Source of the DNA: Pagrus major
Lineage: Eukaryota; Chordata; Actinopteri; Spariformes; Sparidae
Length of the DNA stretch: 64,000 bases
Assembly: GCF_040436345.1 (NCBI RefSeq)
Contig: NC_133233.1
Location: 13,129,235-13,193,234, forward strand
Reading direction: 5' to 3'
The first letter of the stretch is position 1, and each line of letters begins with the position of its first letter. A program made the translations under genes and the position numbers. Under the pieces are notes generated by a model. The model worked only from the letters and a program-made list of their open reading frames with translations, had not been told where the DNA came from and did not search any database. Below are positions 38,253-48,600 of the stretch, one piece after another.

Positions 38253-39402
38253 TTCTTTCAACAGCAATAATATGAAGCAAACAAGTATATGATCAGTTCT
38301 ATGAGGTGTGGTCATAAATACCTGTTTATGGAGAATCTTAAGTAGACCTGGAGTCAGGCCTGTGTCTGTCTTCTGGGTGGCAACGTTCATCTCCAGCCTG
38401 TCCTTGACAGGCAGACACTCTCCTTCAGAGAGTGCTCTGAAGTATCTGGGAGAGGACACACACACACACACACACACATTATTAACACTCATAGTATATT
38501 ATTCAACACTGCATAACTTCACCCTGCTTGTCACTCATTCCCCCTGCTCCCCAGCATGCCAGTCAAATAGTGATAAAAGTAGACAAGTAAATTCAGGCAA
38601 AAGTTGGCATTTGTCCAATTTAATGAAATCTCATGAGTACCATCAGTCGAATAAGTCACCATGTGTTGTAGTTTTCTTTGTCTGACATTAAGCGATATTC
38701 TTATTATCCTAAAGGGCATACTGAGGCTTATCTAACTTCACAGTTCAAATAATATTTTACAGTGGATTTAGAGGCAGCGTGACTTTCAGCGTCTCTGAGA
38801 GGCAACAGAGCCTGGAGTTACTTTAATAGCATACAAACATCTTGTAACCCAGGAGACATTTGAATTGTTTTTATTTCACCATATGGCTCACATTATTGTC
38901 TTTTGCTGTAAACACTGCCAAGCTACATTGGCTAATAAAATAGCAGATGTTATGACAGTCCTTTGGGGTAGAAAAGAAAATCCTTGACATACATTTAAAT
39001 TTCATCCAGCACTTTCAAAGTGCTTTTACTTTGTTGGAGAAAGTCAGATAGTTTAACCGCTGCAGTAACGTGGAATCCCCTTGGGATCCAATTACAGCCA
39101 GTCAATGTAAAGATGAGAGATGCACAGGTGAAAAGGGTATGCCTTTTCATACAATGCTGCTGTCTGGAGAATCTGTTGATGGTATTGTTTAAGAGATCGA
39201 GATCGGAATAAAACACAATCACGTATCCTTACCCTCTACTCAAACCACCACCGACAGAAATTAAAACTTACGCCGCAGACCACAGCAGCACATCCTTGGG
39301 CTGTGTACGGATGGCTGCTTTAGTGAAGTTTTTGAGGATGTCTGGCAGCTGGGGAGGGATGTTGATTTGCTGGGCACAGTACATCGTGTCTGGAAGAGGC
39401 AT
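32014..39402 (-). CDS. ropn1l: ROPN1L (ropporin-1-like, radial spoke head protein 11; five coding exons)
   Basis: Coding exons in transcript order are 39402-39272, 38445-38322, 37489-37328, 36682-36507 and 32107-32014. They total 687 nt, or 228 aa plus stop (human 230 aa). All junctions are GT-AG and in phase. The protein starts MPLPDTMYCAQQINIPPQLP. An RIIa-type dimerisation/docking fold spans about residues 12-50 (PPQLPDILKNFTKAAIRTQP). The core has LPVKDR and ATQKTDTGLTPGLLKILHKQ, then FFALGCSALGG, and ends GMIKPLDFIYRDDMD...AASRAE. Family members bind AKAPs through this fold in sperm fibrous sheath and cilia, and ROPN1L is a radial-spoke component (RSPH11) of motile axonemes. It is tandem with NUP58 and ANKRD33B on the same strand. 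An X-box-like motif lies upstream. Confidence 0.95.
33931..34018 (+). repeat. (GT)n microsatellite, 88 bp
   Basis: Pure GT run in the 4.4-kb ROPN1L intron between coding exons 4 and 5, about 1.8 kb from the nearer exon. Confidence 0.97.
35425..35640 (+). repeat. Probable dispersed percomorph repeat fragment
   Basis: Words GGAATTCCGGTATTTTTAAA, GCTGCCAGCCGCAACACAG and TGGCTGCTGGGTCGC occur in the order I recall from a widespread percomorph repeat. There is one copy only, so it cannot be confirmed internally. It is non-coding. Confidence 0.4.
36507..36682 (-). CDS. ropn1l: ROPN1L coding exon 4
   Basis: Encodes TLVTSLKFACEILTEDEEGG then PARIPFNTFVKLYTYLAHVD, matching human CEILTDDPEGGPARIPFKTF. 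The acceptor is TTTGTCAG. The donor GTAAGT leaves two bases of a Val codon. Confidence 0.94.
37328..37489 (-). CDS. ropn1l: ROPN1L coding exon 3
   Basis: Encodes EKKWKGLCLPMDQLEALLSL and IDWMEFFALGCSALGG. The alternative AG 11 nt further in would shift the frame. The chosen acceptor CTTAG gives exactly the human spacing between HKQ and the KWK motif. Phase 0 at both ends. Confidence 0.92.
38206..38252 (+). repeat. (GTA)n trinucleotide microsatellite
   Basis: About 15 pure units in a ROPN1L intron, 70 nt past the donor of coding exon 2, where the transcript reads (TAC)n. Confidence 0.95.
38322..38445 (-). CDS. ropn1l: ROPN1L coding exon 2
   Basis: Encodes YFRALSEGECLPVKDRLEMN and ATQKTDTGLTPGLLKILHKQ, the strongest match to the family. 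The acceptor CCTCTCCCAG directly follows a TG run. The donor is GTATTT. Confidence 0.95.
38456..38478 (+). repeat. (CA)n run next to a ROPN1L acceptor
   Basis: Reads (TG)11-12 in the transcript and ends 10 nt before coding exon 2, taking most of the place of the polypyrimidine tract. Confidence 0.95.
39272..39402 (-). CDS. ropn1l: ROPN1L coding exon 1 (start)
   Basis: ATG is preceded by an acceptor two bases upstream (TATTACAG|CC-ATG), so the 5' UTR is spliced. Encodes MPLPDTMYCAQQINIPPQLP through QPKDVLLWSA, almost the same as human ROPN1L (MPLPDTMFCAQQIHIPPELP). The donor is GTAAGT-like. Confidence 0.95.
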
Positions 39403-39778
39403 GGCTGTAATATAAAACATTGCAATTTATACCAATTAGCAGATGAGTTCTAGCAGAAAAAAGATCTTTAAAAAAAAGTGGCAACTCCTGAGGCAATTAC
39501 AACTATACACATTGACAATAACACAACATAAACAAATCAATTGTTCTATTGAGTTACACCGGGGAAGATTGACAGGGAAGTTTGACAGGTTGGCAAGATG
39601 CTTGTTAATGATAATGAAGCCGCACTGCAGAATATAACAGTCATCCGCAATTAATGACGTGCAGTTGTTGTCATCAATTTTACATATTTCTTTGAATGAA
39701 GAAAGCAGCAAGAAAGTAAAAGGCCGAGAATGTTATGTCACTGAATCTGGCATTGGCCAATGAAAGGCGTGGTGTTTA

Positions 39779-39802
39779 AATAATAATAATAATAATAATA
39801 AT
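39779..39802 (+). repeat. (TAA)n microsatellite
   Basis: Eight units, in the presumed 5' intron of ROPN1L. Confidence 0.9.
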
Positions 39803-40209
39803 TGTATCTTATCTCAACAATGTTATAGCAACGTAAGCTGAACCTGCTCCATAAACGGCGAATAAAGAAACAAACTTAATACCGTTTGCTAGTTAGCAAA
39901 CCAGACTACTGTAGCTAGCGTTAGTTTCCTAAATTCAAGAGCAGTGACAGGTAAAAGCGGGTGAAGAAAACAAGTCTGTATGGACGCAGCACTTTTACTT
40001 TTCTGTTACACTATTATGGAAAGAACAATAACCAGTCTCGGTATAATTTCTTAATCGCTCGATTAATATAAACTCATCTATATAAGGTTCCTTGAGTGTG
40101 TTTTTGTCATAATGCTAACGGCCGAAACTAAGTTGGCATAAAGCCCAAAGGTATTTTTCTTACCAGGGTTAATTGAAACTGTTATGTATATTAAACCCGG
40201 TTACGTTAC

Positions 40210-40300
40210 CTGAATTGTTGAATAATGAAACGCTGAAAAAATGGGCCGAAATATGTACGGCTAGCTCAAAAAATGTGACTTAATTTACAACTAGCACTTG
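40210..40300 (-). other. ropn1l: Candidate non-coding first exon of ROPN1L
   Basis: The start exon of ROPN1L has a splice acceptor just before the ATG, so a leader exon must exist upstream. CAG|GTAACG at 40210/40209 on the minus strand is a good donor, with CTG|GTAAGA at 40164/40163 as the alternative. The 5' limit is a guess. Confidence 0.35.
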
Positions 40301-40319
40301 ATGAGTGTATTGCAGTTTT

Positions 40320-40332
40320 GTCGCATAGCAAC
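40320..40332 (-). promoter_or_regulatory. X-box-like (RFX) motif upstream of ROPN1L
   Basis: GTTGCTATGCGAC on the minus strand is a near-palindrome close to the RFX X-box (GTTGCC-n-GGCAAC form). It lies just upstream of the candidate first exon. RFX factors drive motile-cilium genes, which fits ROPN1L. Two positions differ from the ideal palindrome. Confidence 0.4.
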
Positions 40333-41006
40333 AGCGTTCTTCTTCTTTTGTTGGCTGAAGTACTGCACGAAGCGCATTACCGCCCCCTTCAGGTAGGCGA
40401 GTGGACAAACGACATGTTGCTGCTCAACCTTTATTTGACCAATATTTATTCCGAATTTGGACTTTTGATTACAAAAAAACTCTAATGTGCCATACAAGTT
40501 AAGAGAAATAGAGTGGTTGACACACACCTTTCATTAACTTGCGCAAATTCTAAAATTACAGATTTTTATTCTTTGAGGTTGATGTATTGAAATCTCAATT
40601 CAATTAGAGGATGTGGCCAAAACTGCTAAGTCTTACAATCTTCATGGCTTTTTTAATATCCAATGTCGTTAATAAGAAACTGTAATGGGTGATGCATCAT
40701 GTCTCCCCAGAATCAGTAGTCCTGTTTGAATTTGTCAAAAACTGTAGGCCTACTACTAAAGCTGAATTTTCCCATTTGAACCATACAGAACTATCTTTTT
40801 AAAAAGCTTATTTGCATGTGCAATGCTCAGGAAAATGTACTTGACATTACAATGTTGATACTTTTGTCTCCTTGCATAAAATAAATAAAACTGATCAGAA
40901 TAAATGTATTTTCCTTGTCAGATTAAAGTTGGAGATGTCACAAATCAGATGACACACATTCAAACAAACACGTAATGACAAACACCACTCTGTGTCAACA
41001 CACACA
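40333..41006. other. Short spacer between the ROPN1L promoter and the NUP58 3' end
   Basis: About 0.7 kb of AT-rich sequence with no exon or RNA gene that I can see. It is the join between the block homologous to human 5p15.2 and that homologous to 13q12.13. Confidence 0.5.
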
Positions 41007-41012
41007 TTTATT
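41007..41012 (-). terminator. nup58: Poly(A) signal of the long NUP58 transcript (candidate)
   Basis: AATAAA on the minus strand, about 1.5 kb after the NUP58 stop codon. A second AATAAA lies at 41058-41053. No earlier good signal exists after the stop. Confidence 0.5.
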
Positions 41013-42515
41013 GAAGTGATGCCACAAACAGGCAAAACATCATATTGAAGATTTTATTATTAAACAGCTTCTTGAAAATACAGGTTTACACAGACTGTGA
41101 TTAGAAAATAATAGTACAACTACCAGTATTTGGTAACTGAACTGACATGGACAATTAAAAAAAGCAGAGAATCCCCCCAACTGCCCCAGACGCTCAAAAG
41201 AAGTCAGCAGCTATGATAGACCAGAGAGACAAATTCATACTTGTGCAACAGGCACACATGCACATTCACACAATCACTGTCAGGTCATATACACTGGCAA
41301 GTGCGAGTTCATTCTAGCACATGTATAAACTGGGTCAAGTGGGTAGAATCTGCGTGTGAAATCCCTTTCAGATTCAACTAACGCAACATTTAATGGGAGC
41401 CATGTAATACAAACAGCACAGCGTTCTTACATTGGGGGAAAGAAAATGTGCCTAGAAAGTCAATATTAAACAATGATAAGGATGGACTCTAGCAAAAACA
41501 ACACAGGTTATGTGGACTACGTAACGGTGCTAGTCCCCTTTTACCCCTCCCGAATGTCATCTCTTTCTCCACTTGATACAAAAATAAACTGTGCTTCCCC
41601 ATAACCCACCCTGGACACTCTCCTGTGCCTATAAAACTATCTAGAATCAGATAATACCCCCCACTGGCACCTTCAGGCAGGGACTACGCTGTTCCCAACC
41701 AACTATTACCTCATAAGCTTCTTTCCCTTTACCTTATCTTACCCTTTCCTGGACGAGACTTGGGCCAACTCATCATTTGAGAGGCGTTCAAGTGCAGTTT
41801 GACAGAGTTTGTTTGACACAATGGAACCGACTGCACTGTCCACCTCAAAGCTCAAAAACACATTGCTCTTGAACAATACTCAGACTAAACAAAATTCCTC
41901 ATAGATAACTCTAAAATTTGGAATTAACCCAGCTCTGTCCATGGCTGGCAGTCCCAAAAGCATTGTAGTGCTACAGATTATAGCGTGCAGGCAAAATTTT
42001 GAGTCAATGCAAATGGGCAAACTCATGTATAAATGTATGCAAAACTATTTTAAGCCTTTCCATACACACCACTGTACTACTACATTGATTCAGAGTTACG
42101 GAGTACTGATAAGACCCACGTGATATAATTTAGTTGTTTGACTGGTTCTAATAAGAACATGTGAATGTGAGCTTTTTCGATCAACTGACAGGTAATCCTG
42201 GCTATCGACTTTGCAGTTTGAAATCAAATTAAATAGAATCAAATCAGTGAAGAACACAAACCAGTATATCATAGTTGTTGGTGAATGAAATATTCTTTCT
42301 CCAATGTTTATATACTTCAAAGGGTGATTCTGTGTTGTTTTATGGTGAATTCAATCCCATCCCTGATGATTTCCCTTAAAATGTACATTTTCTTTCTTCT
42401 GTAGGCGAATAAAGATTATTATAGCACTTATACACTTTTGGGAGACCAGGCTTTACCCGCTACAAACCCCAAGCTGGTCAGGTGGTCAGTCACAGGGCTC
42501 TTTCTTTCGTTGGTC
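41013..42515 (-). other. nup58: NUP58 3' UTR
   Basis: Non-coding sequence between the NUP58 stop codon and the candidate poly(A) signals. No other gene features are visible. Confidence 0.5.
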
Positions 42516-42685
42516 CTATCTCTTGCCCCTTTTATTACCAGCAGGAGGTTTCTTGAGCTGGAGAAGGGGCCCTGCTGTGCCGAAGCCCGCGGCAGGTTGG
42601 TTCGACACGCCGAAGGTGAGGCCAGCCGAGGGGTTGATGCCAGGGTTGCTGAAGTTAAAGCCTGAGCTGCTGCTACTACCGAAAC
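42516..42685 (-). CDS. nup58: NUP58 exon 14 (terminal)
   Basis: Encodes SSSSSGFNFSNPGINPSAGL, TFGVSNQPAAGFGTAGPLLQ and the basic end KKPPAGNKRGKR-stop, identical to the human end. Confidence 0.96.
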
Positions 42686-45600
42686 CTAGAAAAGCAAGAG
42701 AAAGGGGACACAGACGGACACCATATAAAAAGAAAATGTTAGAAATGTTAGAGAAAACAAAGATAATGTCAATATGAAATGCAGATTTTGTCCATCTGGT
42801 GAAAAACCCCATATTCTAATGTGTTTTGGCCAGACTTCCAGCAAACATAGAAAAGGCTTAAATGACTACACAGGGATGACTTTGATGAAAAAGGCTAATA
42901 AGAGCAGAGACAAACCCAGAGAAAAATTTTACAGTCTCTGCATGTTGCTTTGAAACTAACAATATCTTGCCATTATGTGCACAGAAGGCTTGTCCAACTG
43001 CATGTGAGGATGTACGCTCAGAAATATCACTATTCAGGGAGTACACTTGCAAACACAAGCCTTATCAGACTCGAGTGTGTCAACAGGTATCAGAAACTGA
43101 AACTAAATGCTGTTTTAGACCATTTTGAGATCATTTTTAACCAAATTTAAGACCGATCTTTTTGTTTTTTTCAGGCATGGCAAGTAGTATATGAGTGGTC
43201 CCATGTAGAGGTAGGTTTGAATTAGGAATATGGTTATTTGAGTGAGCTAGGTTGGTCTACATCGGTTGATCTAAGTTTTGACAAAAGAAATTAAACATGG
43301 ATAAATTAGATAAAATGTTTGTGCCAATTAAAATCTCATACATTCAAAATTAAGACTGTTAAATGACTCTTAGGGCCTAATATTAATACAATTTAATATA
43401 AGACTTTTTAAGGATCTGCAGACACCATGTACGGCAATTTTTCTATAGTTCTAGTTTTTCGGGGCCGGGTACGAATGGGTATATACAATATGTATGTACC
43501 TGCACTCAGACTGCCTCCTGTGGGCTTACTGGCGGAGGAGAAGGCAAAAGAAGACCCCCCAGTCCCCACCCCACCAAATCCTGGCCCACCACCAAAACCT
43601 GTGGGAGAGAGTGACATGGAAGTCAGTTTGGGCTGAGCACACAGGCTACACAAGGAAAGAATGAAAGGAGCAGTGCCTCGGGAATACAGGCAGGAATTAG
43701 CAAACAAACACACTATGCAAAACAAATTCCACAGCCTAAAAATTAGAGCACTACACACAGCTTTACTTCTGACAAGAGACTGCAGAACACAACAGTATTC
43801 ACAGTACACTGCATGGCAAAGCAAGGGCCAAAGGGAGAAAAACAACACGAGGAATACTTTACCAAACACACCAACTACAAGAGAACACTAACTTGATGTG
43901 CGTTCAGACCACTTGTTCCCACACTGCCAAGATACTTTAAACAAAATTGTTTTTATATAAAACCTGGTGATTTTTTTTGGGCCAAATTTTCTCTCTCAGT
44001 AATCATCCCAACTTGTCACATAAAAGTACAGTGACCTCCTGTGGCAAGTGGTTGCTCTGTTTTCTTGTGGTGTGAACGCACAGGGAAACTGCCAAGCTCT
44101 GACTGCACCACACTCTCAGACACATACACGCTGCCTAACACTACTTTCATACACAAAAAACAAAAAGGCTGCTGGCATTAAGAGCTAGGAGGCATGAAGG
44201 GAAATGTTAAACTGTGTAAGGGAAGGGCAAAAAGGGAATATTTATTTTTTTTAAAAAGGCAGAGGTAATACCTCCAAGGGTAGAAGAGCCCAAGCTAGTG
44301 CCCACTGCCGAGGCAAATGGGTTTCCGAACCCTGCCCCCAAGGGTGCCTGGGTCCCTAAGGCACAGAGAGAGAGTATATGCTTTACTCCTCTGAATGTAT
44401 TTTGTGTATCAAGTAAATTATGTTCCTGATCTCCTTTGACAGAAAAAAGCTGGTATGAAGATTCACCAACAAGGACACATTATGCATTTTGTGACTTAAA
44501 CTACTGTAACATAAAATTCAATTCCTATTAACTTTGAAATAAAACTTAATTATATGCTTTAATATCTATATAACCCAAAAAATCCCAAATATAGGTTTTT
44601 TTCACATCCATTTGTAAGAAGCAAAATGTTTGCAATAGATGGTATAGGAGTTATCTGACACAGTGGTTTTGATTGGAAGTACTCTACAATTATATAACAC
44701 TACAGTTTAACTGCAGAATAAGGAAATACACCACACTTTTAAAACTTAAGTGCATATTTACCTAATAAATACTGTGTTTTAACGAAAACTAAAACATTCC
44801 AGCTAATCAGATGTACAATGATTCTTGCTGAAAAACTGTGGGGAAAAAATGCTGCTAGTTCTTTCACTCAGAAACTTGTCTTTTTTCCTCTATGCAATTT
44901 TTTGGTATGTTTTCAAATTTTGCAAGGCTTCCAATTAGTCTGCATTGTTAAACAACTTCAGTCGAAAAGAAACAAGGACAAACGTTTCTTTGTTTAAAAA
45001 CGGATTTATTGTCAATTTAATATGCAATTCCACTTACATAAAACACAAACAAACAGTTTAGAACAGAATTGATTGTTAATTGCTAACTGCTACTGCATTT
45101 GACAAGTTTCCAAATTTTCAAGATTTCTGAGAGTGAATGAACTAGCATACGCCAAAAAAAAAAAAAAAGCATCACACAATTATTGAATATAGCTTAAAAA
45201 GGCACACCATATTATATATTAAATATACTGTATCAACAGGCATTGGTTATACAAGTTGAAACACATTCATCTACAAGTAAAAGCACTCGAGATTTAGGTA
45301 AGAAATGTGAATTTGGCATCTATGGCTGCCTCTCAGTGTAAACTGATCAAAATAAAAAGGAAACTCAGTGATATGTTACAGTTTGCCTGTGGAATTCAAG
45401 GTGGTTAAGTTTCAGACCATCCTTTCAACAAGAATTGACTGACCTTTGTGGTTTGTGTTTGTTTGAACACTATTCACCAGCGTATTCTCAGACATAACAG
45501 CCAAATTCTTGGTGGTTAATCTGTGTTTCTTTGTAAACAAAAAGCTGCACCTTAGATAAATCTACAAATGATTACAGGCTACAAACACTTTTTGTTGTTG

Positions 45601-48600
45601 GATCAAGTCTGACTTAGGTGAGGTGACTGGTTAACATATTGTAACATGTTGTAATTGAGGGAGTAGTTTTCAGATAAACGTGTTGTAAAGATCACAACCC
45701 CACCCCCCCAAAAATACAACTTGCAATAAGTAGTACCTCCTTAGAACCACATACAGAAAAACCACTACAAAAAAGGCTTAAAGTAATCATATGATAAATG
45801 ATCAAAAGGAAATGATTAGGAGAATAAGAACATTCAAAACAGTCTGTTACAGCCAACCACTCAGAACACCAGACTCGCAGATTTTCAACTGATCAAGCCT
45901 GTTTTAGGAGAACTGTTGTGCTGAAGCTCAACGTCACACAGAAAAAGTAAGAAATTGTATGCCAAATTCTGATTCACTGAGATTCAGAAGAACTCAAATG
46001 GAGTCGAGCACTGTAGGCAAATTGTGGTGTAAGTAGTTTGCCAACCATCAAAAATTTTAAAGAAATATCACGTTTTAATTCCTTCAGTTGTTCTGGACAA
46101 AAAAAACAAAGGGCAAATGGGATCTTCCTGCTGTTGTTACAGCGTTCAAGAAAAAACAGCAGTCAGTATTTGCATACATAGCACTGACAGATATTGGAAA
46201 GATACCAATCAAACAGGAATAAGATGGGTAAAGATCCACTATCATCGTCAAGGTCCACACAGCTTTGACAGGCTAACATAATTTCATATTCATTATAGAG
46301 TAACTCAGGGATTAGCTCAAACACCCGGAAGTGAGTAAGCGTTTTTGTTCGCTCGGTTCCCTAGTCAATGTTTTGTTTTTTTTTTATGTTTTTTTGGTTA
46401 GATGCCTGAAATAAGGTCAGTGGTTAACAAAAGCCTTTCACGATTTGTTCTACAACATTAAATATGTCATTAAATACCCCGCTCGTGAATTTTGAAGCTT
46501 TTGAACTTGTAGATTGATCAATTTATTGTAAAGTGTGTATAGTTAACTGTCATTGGGAACTTAGTGGCGGGGTCGCTGAAGTCAAGCGACTGAGGTGTAG
46601 TTAGTTTATAGCCTACTGTTAGCTTTTTATTTCTGGCGATTGTATGTACGCTTTAGATATCAGAAAAGCAGTGAACATTTGTGAAGATTATCTTGTTGAA
46701 CAAAATTACCCTTTTTTTTTTACCACGGATCTTATTTCCTGCATTGATTCAAAATCCTATGGGAAAATCCCATTGGCTGTTTGTCAAAGGAACCAGGGCA
46801 ATGCTAACTTCCGGGTTAGCCTACAAAAATATGTCCTACCTTCAGCACTCAATTTTTTTTAAGTACAACTATAGGGATATGGAAGACAATATGTTCAAGT
46901 GTAAGCTAAACTACAAAAAAGTCAGATTTCTGGACTACTTGGGAATCTAGCTGACGGGCTTGACAGACATCCATCTCGATCCTACTAAATGTTTAGAGTT
47001 GTTTAACCGAGGACTGGAATGTCCAAAGCAGCAGTTTGTCTCTCTAACACTCAGCAACTCCATCGAGAAAGAATCAATTAGGTTGGATTGAGCGAGCACC
47101 ACTGTAACTAGCAGCAACATACCGATAAGTGCTGGAGAGTGAACTGAACACCAGTTTATATCACAAAATATCAAACTACTTTTTTGTCCAAAAATGCTAA
47201 GTTCTCACCAGTGTCTAACACAGAGCAACACTGTATCCGTTCAAAATGGTGGGAAATAAAACCCCACGCAATAAAGACGTGGACAAAATCTGACCACACT
47301 GATTGGTCTGTTTTGTTTGGCACAAATGTGTCTTACTGGTACTGAAGGACCAGTGTGAGCAGCAAAAATCATTCTTCTCCGCTGGTCTACAAAAACAAAC
47401 AGGACTCAATCAATGAAGTCGAAACAATGAGAAGGTAGATTTTCTACAAAATCAGAGAAACCTGTCTCAGCAAAGGTCCATACAAAGTACCACCATCTTG
47501 GATAAATACCTGAAATTACATCTTGTGAACAACACTTTTACTCTACATTTTAATTTAACTGAACTTAATGCAATATGATCCAGCCCCGTTACAGCGACCG
47601 TAGCCCTTAGGTGAAATAGCTTAAATCAAGTAAGAGTGGTATGGTCTCATGCAACCAAACCAACTAAATGCAATTTAGTATTGAACAGTGAGATAATGCA
47701 GACAATTTTGGACACGTGGCAAATTGACAAGGTTTTCAGCCTTGCTTCCACTTCAAGACCAACTAAGTGCAGTAATGGAAAGACAATTTCTAAGTTAAAA
47801 TTTACATTTCAGGTAATTAAATAGTTTATATTTTCAGTCCTGAGTCTTTTGGCACCTTTCACCTCACGTCCACTGAGGCACAGATCTGAACAAGCTTTTG
47901 GCCTCCACAATCAACCACCGCAACAACAAATATACAGGTCAAACAAGAGTCTGCCTGAAGTAAGCGCCACCCAGCTGCATGGTTAGTGTTATATGTGCTG
48001 TAATACTGGCCATGCTTCACTATGCCATTCCAATTATGGACTTAGTTATGCACATAAACAAAAAATAAAGTTGAAAATAAATAGGTAAATAAATACTGTC
48101 AATACCAAGAACATCCACTTGTGATTAGGCTTAGTCGTTAAACTGACTGAGTCAAATACTGGAGAATAACAACTATTTGGCAAAAGGAATGGAGTTTCGC
48201 TAAATATTATGATTGATATCAAAAAAGAAATCATGTAACCTAGTACCCAACTCTGGGGTTAACAGACTTGCAAAGCTATGAGAAATAAGTTACAGCGCAA
48301 TTCAGCTTTTTAGACAGCTAGCATACCCAGAGCACACAGGGTTACAATAAATGATCAGTAATTGATTTGGCTTTATATGAAATAAAGAAATGGAGAGCGA
48401 CACACATAAAATCTTCAGCAGGCACCAATGTAGTGTGCACTTCTACCACACAAGTGGATCGTATCTCCTGTGAAAACAGGGCTTGTTGTGAATGGGTTTT
48501 TCCTGCTAATTGTGGTTTAGCAATGGATTGATAAAATATCCTCATCCCTACTTGGCACAGATGCTTATTCAGAATAGCTCCTGCATGTCCTGCTTAGCAG

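Noticed and set aside
42523-42777. Plus-strand open frame opposite the last NUP58 exon
   Set aside because: It is the antisense shadow of the FG-coding exon. The same holds for the plus-strand frames at 43427-43636 and 53094-53474.
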